DNA of 64,000 bases from Euphorbia lathyris (Eukaryota > Streptophyta > Magnoliopsida > Malpighiales > Euphorbiaceae), in assembly GCF_963576675.1 (NCBI RefSeq), contig NC_088913.1, positions 14,521,001 through 14,585,000 of the forward strand, given 5' to 3'. The position numbers were made by a program, and so were the translations under genes. A model generated the notes under the pieces. That model did no database searches. It was given only the letters and a program-made list of their open reading frames with translations, and was not told the origin of the DNA. Of the stretch, positions 21,186-32,859 are shown one piece after another; positions within the stretch are counted from its first letter, which is position 1; each line of letters starts with the position of its first letter.

Positions 21186-21335
21186 TTACAATGATATTTA
21201 TTTAAGTTAACAATGAATTCCACATTGGTTTCTAAGATTGTAGAAGGATAAAATTAAACATATATAATAAATTTAATAAACTTAATTATATCTCACACAG
21301 ACTAAAAATGTATAAGTACATCATTTGATATTTTA
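21186..21335 (+). repeat. Inverted, body-less 7SL promoter remnant
   Basis: The plus strand reads the 7SL upstream flank in opposite orientation to copy E (ttccacattggtttctaag, aaacatatataataaattta, degenerate USE atctcacacag). No RNA body follows. It makes E part of a former head-to-head pair like B/C. Confidence 0.7.
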
Positions 21336-21355
21336 TTATCCATCTATCTGTACTA

Positions 21356-21640
21356 TATACTAAATCAGTAACTTAAAAGCACATGTATCATCCTTTAGAA
21401 TACTTTAATGTTGATGTGTAATTTTGTTGTGTTTCCATTTTTTAAAATTCTAAATTTTCTAAAATGCTTAGAAAAAACACCACTCTAAATTTTCTAAGCA
21501 TTTTAAAACTTATCCGGTAACCTCAAACTACTCCTTCAAAATTGCTTCCTCATTCTTAATTAATGGTTTAAATTTAGCCCGGTTCTGATAATTTATGGAT
21601 TCCTAGCAAAATAAAAGATAAATGCTCTTTAATAAAAAAA
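21356..21640. repeat. Dispersed 285-bp sequence matching the LINE filler
   Basis: Inverted counterpart of 17714-17995, starting taaatcagtaacttaaaagc and ending at the aataaaaaaaa tract near 21640. No coding capacity. Confidence 0.85.
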
Positions 21641-21644
21641 AATT

Positions 21645-22001
21645 GTACGTAAAAATTTAAACTATATTCTAATAAATAAAAAATAAAAAAATTCATTAAT
21701 AATTGTATGGTATGTATTATTACGTTCGCCAAATACATTTTTATTTATCTAAAATAAAAAAGATGTTTCATAATTTTTTTAAATTAGCTCTTAACCTATA
21801 TTTAAAAAATCAATTAGCTCCCTTTTTAAGTCTAAAATGTCAATTATTTTTGGACTTCTTAAAGCCTAAATAGTATTAATATATCTCTATAAAAAAATTA
21901 CACCAAATATTTATAGACCTAATTTTTTTGTGGGTCTCCTACAATCTTGGGCCTTAGGCCAGTGCACTCCCAACCCTAAGATCTATGCTTATTACAATTT
22001 T
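21645..22001. other. AT-rich spacer
   Basis: Nothing recognised apart from general AT richness and a short GC-richer patch near 21945-21985. Confidence 0.45.
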
Positions 22002-22017
22002 AAGTTGAGATTAAATT

Positions 22018-22135
22018 GGAATCTCGTGTTGTCGATTGTCACGTGGTGTTTGACTCTTTACCTAGATATTTAGGAGATATAATTACTATTTTTTGTCCTT
22101 TAGTGGCTCATTAATGGAATTTTCTTTCAAAAAAA
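22018..22135 (+). mobile_element. 5'-truncated LINE insertion
   Basis: 118 bp ending in an A-run (22130-22137), flanked by 16-bp TSDs aagttgagattaaatt (22002-22017 and 22136-22151). Only a 3' UTR tail is present, a typical dead-on-arrival insertion. Confidence 0.75.
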
Positions 22136-22531
22136 AAGTTGAGATTAAATTATCTAAACTTTTAGATTTAATAAACATCTAACAGTAATTTACTAAATTT
22201 ATTTATTTACAGAATCACTGACCGAGTACAAACTAATTCCCTTAATCACCAATTTAATAATTTTTTACTACCCTTCACACAAACTAATTCCTCTAAATAG
22301 CTTCACAACCACGGTATGAAATTATGTTATATGTGACAATAACTTAATTGCCACGTAAATTATTATTACAATAATCATAAAAATTAATTTTGTAACAATT
22401 TTTTATTAAATTAGATAAATGATTTTCTAACAATAATATTATACTTATAACAAAAATTTATTATGGCTACAAAAGGAAAAATATAGTTGTTACAAATAGA
22501 TAAATTTAGTCGTTGAGAATTTTATTGGTTC

Positions 22532-22921
22532 ATTATTTTTATTTTTTTCAAAGTTGTGCGCAATGCACTTATATTAAACAAATGAAGATTACATGTAACA
22601 ACCTGGTCCAATACCATGTAGATATTGTCCGCTTTGGCCCAATTCCAACATATTGGGCCTCACGGCTTTAAAACGCGTCTGCATGTATTGGATTCACATC
22701 TTACTAATAAGCCCCAATCACTCCCTCTCCATTTCCGATGTGGGATTCAGTTCATTCCTGCCCCATCGCTATCCCTTAGGGCGGCTCCTTGCTCAGGCCT
22801 TCTATCCCGGTGCCACCCACTCCGGACTGGATCGTTACATTACATTAAAGAGAAAGGAAAAAACCCTCAACCTATAGGGTCATAGGTAAGCTCTCAACCA
22901 ACAGGCTAAGAACTTCACCAC
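22532..22921 (-). mobile_element. SINE copy split by a TRIM-like solo LTR
   Basis: Same family as 7808-7950 but inverted. The tRNA-like head is at 22876-22921 (ggtaagctctcaacca, ggctaagaacttcaccac) and the tail gcgcaatgcacttat at 22559-22573. Approximate 13-bp TSDs begin tattggttc (22523 and 22922). The B-box region is diverged (cctatagggtcatag). It is interrupted at 22594-22839. Confidence 0.8.
22594..22839 (-). mobile_element. TRIM-like solo LTR nested in the SINE
   Basis: 246 bp with ends TGTAACAACC...GATCGTTACA, inverted TGTAAC/GTTACA, and 5-bp TSDs ttaca (22589-22593, 22840-22844). It is GC-richer than the surroundings and contains gatgtgggattcag. The termini and size suit a TRIM/SMART LTR. 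No 5S rRNA-like block was recognised, so it was not called Cassandra. Short ORFs inside are spurious. Confidence 0.82.
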
Positions 22922-22930
22922 TATTGGTTC

Positions 22931-23594
22931 TTTATAAATGTATTAGTAATATAGTAAATAATTTAGACATAATTGATGTTTGGATGTCCAATATAATAGT
23001 TACATAATGATTTAATTATAGTTCATTCAAATATTTCGTTGTGGAGAGAAAAAATATCTTGTTTTGAAGTTATAGATAAATTTATATCACTTCATATGTT
23101 AAAGTTAAATAAAGCTTAAAAATAAAATATATTTGACAATTTTCTAATTATTTATGTCTAATCCGCCTAAGTATTTTTTATATTTTTTTTGTATGAGTTG
23201 GCACCTAAAAAAAGATTGCTATATTAAAAATAATTAATTATATGGATTATAATAATATCAAGTTAGTGATTCAAAAAAATAATAATAATATCAAGTTTGT
23301 ATCTCTATAGACTTTTCTTTGTTTTGCTAATGAGTGAAACAAAATTCTCATTGTAGTTTTTAAATTACAAGACTGCTATTTCCAAATTGGCTAAATTATG
23401 TTATTTATTTATTTTTATACTTTTTATTATTATTATTATATGTTTAAGTAAATAATGTGAAAATACATAATTACCTCTTGAACTTTTAAGATTTTAAAGA
23501 CTGACCTCTTGATATTTAATTCTCACACATATTAAATCTTTCGCTAACAGTTTAGCTAACAAAGCTGTTAGTGATGAGCATAATGTGCTTAAAA
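22931..23594. other. AT-rich spacer
   Basis: No gene or element boundary recognised. Confidence 0.45.
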
Positions 23595-23826
23595 ATTAGA
23601 AGATCATTTATTTTACATACTGTTTGTTGTTGTTGTTTACTAATTGCTGTTATGTTTTGTTGTTGGAAAAAACTACTTTTCCAAAAAGCAGGGATTCTCC
23701 ATTTTTTGTAAAAAGTTATTTTTCAAGTGTAAAAGACAAACAGGAGATCACTAACTAAACACATAAAACTCCCATTTTGAAGTGAAAAAACAAATAGGAG
23801 CATGAAGAGGAGGAGCTAAACGCCCC
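23595..23826. mobile_element. MITE remnant related to 23877-24068
   Basis: Shares tatttccaaaaagca/tatggat-type blocks, aaacaggagatcacta and aacacataaaactc with the next element, and ends aaacgcccc|ttaa. Its left end lacks the ggcccg terminus. Confidence 0.5.
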
Positions 23827-23876
23827 TTAAAGTCCAAAAGGATAATTCCTATAACTATTAGAGTCGATAGACTTAA

Positions 23877-24068
23877 GGCCCGTTTATTTTACCTACGGTT
23901 TGCTGTTAGAAAAAAATTGTATTTCCAAAAAGTATGGATTATTTGCTTTTGTAGAAGACTGATTTTCATGTATAAAAGGCAAACAGAAGATCACTAACCA
24001 AACACATAAAACTCTCATTTTTGAAATGAAAAGGGAAAAGAACATGAAACATAGCTACCAAACACCCC
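23877..24068. mobile_element. Tourist-like MITE
   Basis: Left end GGCCCGTTTATTTTACC, right end accaaacacccc, with ttaa on both sides (23873-23876 and 24069-24072), which gives a TTA/TAA-type TSD. Non-coding. Confidence 0.5.
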
Positions 24069-24072
24069 TTAA

Positions 24073-24780
24073 TCTTAAAAAATAATATCACAATTCAATT
24101 CTTAAAACTTTGACCTATAATTATGGTTTAGCAATAAAAAAAAATAAATACACATAAACTTTTGATTACTTTGTGTATTTTTACTATAATCTAATGGTGA
24201 TAGATAGAGACGGATAAAGGGGCTCGATGGAACCACCATAATCAGAGATAGTTTCGGCTCTCATTTTTCTATAAAATTTAAGGTTGTGGTGGTTCTATTT
24301 CATTTGTCTTTAAGAAATTTTGATGAATATACTGAATTAGCACCTCGAAATTTTTTGCCTGGCACTTTTTAACTCCTCGAGGATAGAAAACGAAAAAATA
24401 AAAAAATAAATAAAAATTTACAAAATGGCAGAAAATTAAACTTTACCGAAGGGATAATCAGTCCTTTTCCTCTTCCTCCACGTCCACTCATAATTAGTTC
24501 GGGTTATTGTTTGGGTGTGAAGTTAGTGTTTGGGAGTTAGAATGGAAGTTTGAACTTAATTTTCCAAATATAAGGAAAAGGGCAAAAGGGTCATTTGGAG
24601 GCGGTACATGGTAAATAAGGAGTGGTGAAAAGCAATTCCCAATATCGTTATACTTGATGTTATATTCCGAACCCAAAAATGCATTTCCCTCCATAAATTA
24701 AGTTCCCGCCCATTACTTAAAAAAGAAAAAAAAAATCCCGCCAATTGCAATTGTGTTATGTACTCTCACGCCAGTCAATC
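24073..24780. other. Spacer and presumed promoter region of the F-box gene
   Basis: AT-rich. No clear TATA box or transposon end could be fixed. Open frames on the minus strand near 24500-24750 are short and unsupported. Confidence 0.4.
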
Positions 24781-24831
24781 TCCCAATCAGTTCATCGTTT
24801 CTCTTTTTCCAGGCTATCAATTTTCCTTCGG

Positions 24832-25131
24832 GTAATACTTAGCTTCTCTCTCACTTCCATTTTCTGTAATTGCTATGCTTCCAGATTTTCTATGTTATTT
24901 TCCTGATTTTTCATTCATTGTGTTACTAAATCATAGAATTTAGATAAGATTAAACACTTGCTTCATCAGATTTTAGGTTTGAATCTCTTAAATCGACTAT
25001 GAATGGCTGGACCAGAAAAATTGTAGAAATCAATCGCTAAATCATCAGATGAATTCATTTACTTTCAGAATATATGGATAAAATGGAAATTTAATTTCAG
25101 TTTGCTCATATACTCATTTCCACTGTCTCAG
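24832..25131 (+). other. Candidate 5' UTR intron of the F-box gene
   Basis: GTAATA after tccttcgg at 24832, then a U-rich stretch and a pyrimidine-rich acceptor ccactgtctcag ending at 25131, four bases before the ATG. An alternative acceptor is ttaatttcag at 25100. Inferred from splice-site form only. Confidence 0.4.
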
Positions 25132-25135
25132 TATT

Positions 25136-26497
25136 ATGAAAAGAAGAAGGAATTCCACAGCAAAGAGAAAAAGGAATGAAGCGGGGAAACTTAGCCAAAT
25201 TCACATACAAATTAATTATTCAGGTCCTTCATTTTCTGATCTGCCAAATACCGTTCTGGTAAATATTCTACTTAGGCTCACTATAAAGAGGATTTTTGTA
25301 TGCAAATGTGTATGCAAAACATTGTATGATCTAATTTCAGACCCTGAGTTTGCAAAGCTCCATTTCCATCAATCTGAGGTATATCCTCTACTTCGAACCT
25401 CAGGTTTTACAATACTGTCAAGAATGCTTTATCTTGTGCAGCCAAACCAAGATGAGTTTGAGGATAAGCTTGACACGTCTTATGGTAGCTCATGTATTAA
25501 GATTAAACTTGACTCAAAATTGAAACTCCCACTGCGCAACATCGAAATGATAGATAAAGAAGCGGTAGGGAGTGAGAATTGCTTGAAGTTGAATATGAAG
25601 AATCACAAGTATAAGATAGTTAATTCATGTAACGGCTTGCTTTGTTTGTCCAATCCATCTGATAATGACCCTGTTATAGTTTGCAATCCGGTTACAGGTG
25701 AGTTTATTAATCTTCCAGAGGTTAGGACGGTTAAGGATCTTAACATGCCTGTTGAATGTGGTTTTGGTTTTAGTCCTGTGACTAAGCAATATAAGGTGAT
25801 AAGAACGTTTACGCGTAGGACTGAAAATGAAAAAGTTATGGTGGCTGAAGTACATGTTCTTGGTACAGAAACATGGAAAGACCTTCGCTTTTTTCCCGAG
25901 TCAGTATGGAAATTGTTCCCTACTTATTTTAATGGGTGTGTTTATTGGATTTCTCCTAAACAGTGTTCTGTTATTTGTTTTGACATTGACAAGGAATGCT
26001 TTGAGTCAATTAGAGCACCACCATGGAAGACATATAATATAGTTTGGAGAGGGAGCATGGGAGTATTAGGGGGCGCAATCTGTATAACAGAGGCTTTCGA
26101 CTGTGAGCATATAAACGTTTGGGCAATGAAGGATCTTGGTGGAGAAAAGACTTGGTCTAAAATGCTCTCTATTATCATGTATGGTGAAGCAAGATGGCCC
26201 CGGGGCTCATATCAACCCATAAAGTACTTGAACAATGGGGCCTTATTGATGTTTAATTCTCATAAACATGCTTTTATATATCTTAAGCCAAACAACTTAG
26301 GATTCAGATATTTGAAGGTCCGTGGAATGGAATCAAAAGTGGAAGCAATTCCTCATATTCCAACCTTTGTTTCACTCAAACATGTTTTATCAGGGCATAA
26401 TCTGGCTGTTCTTAATGTCAATTCAAGGTACTTAATGCGTGGCTTGATCTCAATGCTTTACAAAAATTTTCTATTTGTTGCTGCTAATGATTCATAG
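25136..26497 (+). CDS. F-box protein with F-box-associated (FBA) domain
   Basis: An uninterrupted 453-residue frame from ATG to TAG. Residues 2-13 are basic (KRRRNSTAKRKR) and could act in nuclear targeting. The F-box is at about 32-75 (FSDLPNTVLVNILLRLTIKR, then CVCKTLYDLISDPEFAKLHF). An FBA-type region follows at about 160-390: IVNSCNGLLCLS, VIVCNPVTGEFINLP, GFGFSPVTKQYKVIR, VHVLGTETWKDL and FNGCVYWIS. The F-box is expected to bind SKP1 in an SCF ubiquitin ligase while the FBA domain selects the substrate; the substrate is unknown. Length and single-exon structure are normal for this large plant family. It is the only clearly intact host protein gene here. Plant F-box/FBA genes turn over fast, so expression should not be assumed. 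Confidence 0.93.
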   Translation: MKRRRNSTAKRKRNEAGKLSQIHIQINYSGPSFSDLPNTVLVNILLRLTIKRIFVCKCVCKTLYDLISDPEFAKLHFHQSEVYPLLRTSGFTILSRMLYLVQPNQDEFEDKLDTSYGSSCIKIKLDSKLKLPLRNIEMIDKEAVGSENCLKLNMKNHKYKIVNSCNGLLCLSNPSDNDPVIVCNPVTGEFINLPEVRTVKDLNMPVECGFGFSPVTKQYKVIRTFTRRTENEKVMVAEVHVLGTETWKDLRFFPESVWKLFPTYFNGCVYWISPKQCSVICFDIDKECFESIRAPPWKTYNIVWRGSMGVLGGAICITEAFDCEHINVWAMKDLGGEKTWSKMLSIIMYGEARWPRGSYQPIKYLNNGALLMFNSHKHAFIYLKPNNLGFRYLKVRGMESKVEAIPHIPTFVSLKHVLSGHNLAVLNVNSRYLMRGLISMLYKNFLFVAANDS

Positions 26498-29400
26498 TAG
26501 AGTTTATGTTGAAAATGTTTATGATACTTGAGTATATGTTGAAAATGAATGTTGTTGGAGATGAAAATGGATGTTGTGGTGGTGATGAAAATGGACTATG
26601 AAGACTTTAGTCTTGATGATTATTTGTTAGTTAATTTATGGTTAAGATTATGAATATCATCTGAGCATATGATTATTTGTGGCATTAGAAATGTTAATTT
26701 ATAGAATTAAGCTTCATTCATTCCTATTAGCAGGTGCGGAGAGCTGAAGTTGCACAAAGAGAAGAAAGGTATTTATATAGTTAAAGAAAATAGGCAACTG
26801 GAGACTGATTCTGAAGTTTCATTTTGAATAGCTTCCTTATGAGATAGACTTCAGCAGAGGTAAATGTTGCTCTGAAGTTAACATCTGCTAAACTATTTAT
26901 AATCATTTTGTCAACTACAAACAAGATATCAACTATGTAGTTGTAGTTGTAGCTATATTTTGCTATTGTAGATATGAACTTAGGAGTTTGTGTATTTTTG
27001 CTAACTTAATTCTGAATGTCAACTTTAGAATCCATTTTGCCACAAAAATACAATTCAAAATGTGATCAAAGTTAAATGTCAATTTAAATTTGTGTCGAAA
27101 TAGCAAAAACTAGCACGGTAAGTCCAATTTTAATTTGGATTAAAGCATTATTTGCTCACGGATCTATCTAAAATGTTGGTCTTTCCTCCTGGTCTATTAC
27201 TTGAAAACATTTATCTCATAGTCTATGTATAATGTTGATCAAGCTGAGATTTGTCCCTTGCTTGGAAGCTCAGGTGATACATTCCAGGAACCTCGAAATA
27301 AGGGAAAATTTGCCAGCTTGATAATATTTTTCCACTGCTTCCAACGTCAAATAAACTCGGATAGAATCAAAATTGCTTAAAGTTATGCTACTTAATGCTT
27401 GAATTGTTATGAATATTTTTGGTTATTCTATTATATTTTGGAGCATCCCTTTGTTGTATGAACATGGGGAGTGCGAATTGGAATGGACCTGCCATTGAAT
27501 TAAAGAATGAAGTGTCCTTCTTTTCTTCTTTATTTGTTTGCAAGCTTCACTATTTATTAAAGTAACACTTTCTAACATAGTTATTAATGGCGTTCCTTAG
27601 ACGTCTTGTTTGAAACCCTTCTCCATATATACTTGAAGGAAGTGTTTATCATAACAAAATATATATTATCATGAATACTTCTACTTAAGAGTTTTAAGCC
27701 CAGGCCAAAAGGAGAAGGCTCAAGTATCATTTTCTAATGTTCGAGAAAGAACTACGTATAGTTGACCACTTGAATTTATTTAAAGTGTTCTATTCGCTTT
27801 GTGAATTTGGTTACACTGCCATATAGGTTTCTCAAATTTTTTTATAATAATATACATATATATATATATGAATTCATCCAAATCCTTTATTGATATGATA
27901 TGTGTGAGGGGAGGTGGAGTAAATTATATCAATTTAATTAAATGTAGGAGGCTAACAACACATTTTATAAATTCAAACAATATAAATTCAAACAGCTCAA
28001 TCTGTTTTTTTTAATCAAATTGAGGGGGGTTAAGCCAATAATAATTATGGACTGCAGATTATTAGACTATTTATCAATCCAACTTATGATTTGATTTTAG
28101 TCTTTAGCTTTACAATTGTGGAAGAGTTTGATAGCTAATTTGGATTATCTTTTTCATGCTAGAAGTGATTAAGATTAGGGATAAATTAGATGTAATTTAA
28201 TTCGATTATTTGTTGTATTTTGGAAATGTAAATTATTGTTATTTATGATTTGGCTTAATACATTTTTAGCTTCAACTACTTCTCCCAAAATATCCTCTTT
28301 AAAGTAATCTATTGAATATCTCAAATGTATCTATTACCCTTCTAAACTTTCTTTAATTGATTTATGCTCTCCTAAAATTGTTTAAAGTGAACACATTTTA
28401 ACTTTTCCAAAGTCTATCCTTACCCCATCATATGTATTTTAGGAGGTTAATAGGTTGATTTAAATTAGTTCAAGGAGTAAATATGATATTTTAACAGTAT
28501 ACGGGATAGTTGATTTTTTTTGGACAAATATAAGGGCTAAAAATGTATTAACCGTTAGGATTATATATATGGGAAAAGTTAAAAAAAAATATATGTGTTG
28601 CAAACAAAGACCTAGTTTAAAAGTTAGCAGATACAGATTTATGATATGTTTTATTTGCAAAATAAGAATTTCAAATTATATTATTAAGTTTTGATTAAAA
28701 CCAAAAACAATTTTTGTTAAAATAAACAGACTAAAAAATGATATTTGGAAAGGACTTGAATTCTAATTTTAGGAAGGTTAAAATTGTTTTTCGGAATAAA
28801 ATAACAAATGACACAAAACACAAGAACTTTCTCTTAATTAATCTCTTACACTTTCTTACACCTCTTACACAATATTTTTTTTTTTTTGTCAACTTCCCTT
28901 GTTACGTTACAAAAGTTGCATACTTATATAAGGATATAAAATTAACCCATTACCATAAAATCTAGAATTATCCACCACATTCTACTCTACATACTTATCT
29001 CTACGTTCACATTTATTTTTTTGACTTTTGAATTCAATTATTTACTTCATCATTTCTCCTTATTTTCGTGATTTTCCATTATCTCCACTTGGTCCACTTC
29101 CTACATGATGCATTTTTATTATTTTTTTATTTCAAAATATTAAGTTTAATTTATTTCAACAATTTTATCTTTAAAAAGTTATTTTTACATATCGACAAAA
29201 CACGTTTCCTTAAAAAAATTACATATTTTTATTTACAAACTTTTAAAATGTATATTCCTATTTGTAAATTGGACAAACCACCAACATTTTTTTTTAACTT
29301 TGCTGGTTCGTCTGGTGGAGCTGCTTGCTAATAGCCTTTTTTTTTATAGCAGTTAGTTGTTAGCTATTTGTTATTAGTCAATTAATTATTATTGTTTGGT

Positions 29401-30057
29401 AAAATTATGATTTTTTTTATGAAATGTAAAATTATGATTAACTATTGATATTAGTATGTAAAATTTCTAATAGACACGTGTTTTAAATTAATCAATAAAT
29501 AAATTATAAAATTAAAAATTATGGTATACAAATTAATAAAAATAATTAAATAGAAATTAAAAATAAAATTTATTGAATGGTGTAAAACCTTGTTCTTTCC
29601 ACAATATTATTATAGATATAAAAATAACATCGAAGAACAAAAGTTTTTTTTTTGTGAAAATAAGAAGGATATATTGTAATTATTAAATACAAATAAATGT
29701 TCATGAAAAACTTCAAAACTCTATTGTTTCTATTAAAAAAAGCTAAAAGTTGTTGTGGTTTAAAGTAAAATGTTTAACGTTTTTCCGAAAAGCTAAACAA
29801 ACACCCTTAATATACACTTGTGTAGTTGACATGCACCTAAGCTTAGTGCTGAGCTGATAAGATCATTTAGAAATTTAATTGTTTGTTATGTTTAAAATGT
29901 CAATCATTGGTAATTAAGTTCTATATTTCAATTTGACAAATTGATTACTTAATTATAATTGCATATTAAGCTATTATTGATCATAAAATTTGGTTGAAGC
30001 GTTATTTATGTTATTTGTATTCAAAATTTGTTTTTAAACAATTTGAAAGTAGTTTTG
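26498..30057. other. 3' region of the F-box gene and long AT-rich spacer
   Basis: Directly after the stop are short direct repeats (gttgaaaatg...). A region near 26730-26780 (cagGTGCGG...GAAAGgtattt) could be a small 3' UTR exon, but this is weak. The rest is AT-rich, with remnants such as aaaagctaaacaaacaccctta near 29790-29812 that suggest a decayed MITE (29330-29812). No credible gene was found on either strand. Confidence 0.5.
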
Positions 30058-30066
30058 TTATATTTG

Positions 30067-30625
30067 GGCTTAATAGGCATCCAACCCCCTAAATTTGTAA
30101 CTTTTTTCACCTAGCCCCCTCAACTTAGGGGACAACCTCCCAACCCCCTCAACTCTCCAAAAACATCACATACAACCCCCTACACCCCTATGTTCGGTCA
30201 AAATATTGACCCGTGCAGAAAACGTGCTTGACTGTTGACCACACCAATGTCACGTGTCACTTTTTTTATTAAAATTTTCCATTGAGATCCCTGCTCGGCG
30301 AGCAACTACCAGAGATGGATTTCGATCAGAATTCTTATGCCAAGCAAGCCCATTTATGCTCGGCGAGCAACTACAAGAGATGGATTTCGATCAGAATTCT
30401 TATGCCAGAATGGAAAATTTTAATAAAAAAAGTGACAAATGACATTGGTGTGGTCAATAGTCAAGCACGTTTTCTGCACGGGTCAATATTTTAACCGAAC
30501 ATAGGGGTGTAAGGGGTTATATGTGATGTTTTAGGAGAGTTGAGGGGGTTGAGAGGTTTTCCCCTAAGTTGAGGGGTCAGGTGAAAAAAAGTTACAAGTT
30601 TAGGGGGTTGGGTGCCTATTAAGCC
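30067..30625. mobile_element. MULE-MITE with duplicated coding-like insert
   Basis: 559 bp with perfect ends GGCTTAATAGGC / GCCTATTAAGCC and TIRs of about 220 bp. It is flanked by perfect 9-bp TSDs TTATATTTG (30058-30066, 30626-30634). Between the TIRs lie two near-identical direct copies of a 51-bp stretch (30293-30345 and 30357-30408, gctcggcgagcaactac ... gaattcttatgcc). In one frame these read LGEQLQEMDFDQNSYA twice. The insert differs in composition from the TIRs and may be captured gene sequence, as in Pack-MULEs. No transposase. Confidence 0.9.
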
Positions 30626-30634
30626 TTATATTTG

Positions 30635-31834
30635 ATATAACTGTAAAAGTCATAATTCAAATTTTAAAAAATACACTTCATCACATGGAAATGAAATGAG
30701 TAAAATTTATATAATTATTAGAGTAAAGTATTAAAAAAATGTATATGCTTTGCCAATTCACAAAAATGTATGTCTCCATTTGATGTGTTGGTTTCTGTTA
30801 GCGAGAGTTTTGATTATATCATTTGATTGATGTTGGGACTGAAATTAAGTTATTTTGTACCTGGAAAATCTTGAAACTATTTATATACGTTATTCCAAAT
30901 GCTAAATATGGTCACTTCTAAAGCTATAGATTTGGTCATAATCGTACGAAATTGTATAAATTTAAGCTTATCGTTTCCAAATAAGATCATGTTTAGCTTC
31001 ATGTTACCAAAAATTTGAATATACTAATTTGACTGTTATTCAACTGTTGTCTTTCCAAAATTCTGTACGAGATTGATGAACACTTCATTATACTCAAAAC
31101 TGGTTTCATCTTCGAATTCAGAAAACTGTTTTCTGGGATTCAGTTACATGTATTTTACTGTTTGGCTACCGAAGAGTTTAGGGGCATTGCTTTGTTAAAA
31201 ATGTTATGTTTTCTTTTATATGCTACATACTATTCATTTTCAATTTGTGTAAAGTCTCCTAAAATTGGGCTCAGACATCAAGGTTATATATATGGTATTG
31301 AGTAAAATCGAGGTAACATTCAATACAGAATAATATAATGATAGAAAGGAAGAAGATGAAGATGTCCAATATACACCCAAACATATTATATTACAGGAGC
31401 AGGAAAAGAAAACAAATAAAATAGCAAAACAAACTCATTCCAAGGACAATAACACGTGTCATAATAACAAAAGATAACAGTATAATGTTTAAACTTCTTG
31501 TGACAATAAGTTTTTGAATAAATTTATATATATATATATATATATCACAGTAAATTAAACTTTAAACAAATTCATAATGTTAATAAATCTGTGTTTAGAA
31601 ACTTCATTTACAATCTAATTTTTGCACATCAAATCTTTTTAGATATTTTGTTTCCAGTTTTTAGTATAATCTGTCCACTAATTTTCCAAGCCCGTTTTAG
31701 ACCACTTAAAGTTTATTTAGTCTTCGATCCCTTCTAAACATTTGTTCTTGACTTCCTGAAGTTAAATTTAGCTTTTTACTTTGCTTGATTTTGTGTTCGT
31801 AAGCATTTATATGGTCTCTCCGAAATTGAAGATC
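30635..31834. other. AT-rich spacer
   Basis: No gene seen. A (TA)n run lies at about 31527-31546. No transposon ends recognised. Confidence 0.45.
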
Positions 31835-32130
31835 AAATCTGCCACATACTTGTTTACTTCAAAATGTAATTCACCAAATTTATAAACATTAATCTCCAAT
31901 TTTATTATTAAATCAAAGAAAATATGAACTATTTTTTTTAAAACAAACTAATATGCAATTGGTGCCGAATAAAGAGTAAAATATTTGTGTTTTATAACAA
32001 TGTTTCAAATTGACCCAACTTGCTAATATTTAGAGTGAAATTGCTATTGACCGCCAACATTAGGTGTAAAATTGCATTATTTTAGATGTTAGGGATAAAT
32101 TTACTCCTGGCTGTAAATGTTAGTAGGTTT
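31835..32130. mobile_element. Arm of a long-TIR element (fragment)
   Basis: Contains the family signature gttaggRataaatttactcc and gccaacattaggtgtaaaat, plus the inner marker atatgcaattggtgccgaat that recurs near 33170 and 42095. Only one arm is present. Confidence 0.55.
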
Positions 32131-32230
32131 TTTCACCTTAGACCAGTTTTTAACTAATTTTATTTTTAATTAAAAAAAAGAGAATAAGAGTTTACATTCT
32201 TCTTTCTAACCTTATTTAAAAAGAAAATAG

Positions 32231-32802
32231 ATTAAAAAATACCCCTAATATTTTGAGCCAGGAGCAATTTTACTCCTAATATATAAAATTGTTCAATTTT
32301 ACCCTTAACATTTATAGTCAAGAGCAATTTTGCACCCAACTTTGATAAACTGAGTCAATTTCAGACACTATTATAAAACATATTCATTTTTGTTCTTTAT
32401 TTTACCCCAATTGCATATCAATTCGTTCTAAAAAAGATTTTATGTTTTTCGTAATTTAATAATAGAATTGAAGACTAATATTTATAAATTTGATGAATTT
32501 TTCGATTTTTTTGATTTTTTTTGTCTAATTCGTACAAAAGACAATATATATTTTTTTATTTTTTTTCACATTCGAACATATATTTGTGATTTGTTAATGA
32601 TAAAATGATGCACGTGTGAAGTGTAGATGACAAGATTCATGTCCGAGAAGACAATTTGATTAATGTTTTCTCAAATTGACCCAATTTATCAACGTTAGAG
32701 ATAATATTGCTCTTGGCTTCCAACTTTAGAGATAAAATTGCACCATTTTAGACGTTAGAAATAAAATTGCTCATGACCCAAAACGTTAGGGGTATTTTTG
32801 CC
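32231..32802. mobile_element. Long-TIR non-autonomous element, complete
   Basis: The left arm begins aaaaaatacccctaat and the right arm ends ttaggggtatttttgcc. Arms of about 160 bp are inverted, with repeating gcaattttactcctaa / ttagagataaaattgc phrases inside. attaaaaaa-type sequence on both sides may be a TSD but overlaps the terminus. Related copies lie at 53636-54177 and, broken, at 31.8, 32.9-33.3 and 42.0-42.5 kb. Possibly Mutator-like. Confidence 0.65.
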
Positions 32803-32859
32803 TTAAAAAATACTATTACTAGAAATAAACAATTAGAAGAAAAGTAAGAAAACCCATTA

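Noticed and set aside
22594..22839. Cassandra-type TRIM with 5S rRNA block
   Set aside because: Ends and size are similar, but no 5S A-box/C-box-like sequence could be recognised, so only a TRIM-like solo LTR is called.
24494..24750. Two overlapping short ORFs before the F-box gene
   Set aside because: Short, AT-driven and on the opposite strand, with no recognisable domain; more likely part of the promoter region.
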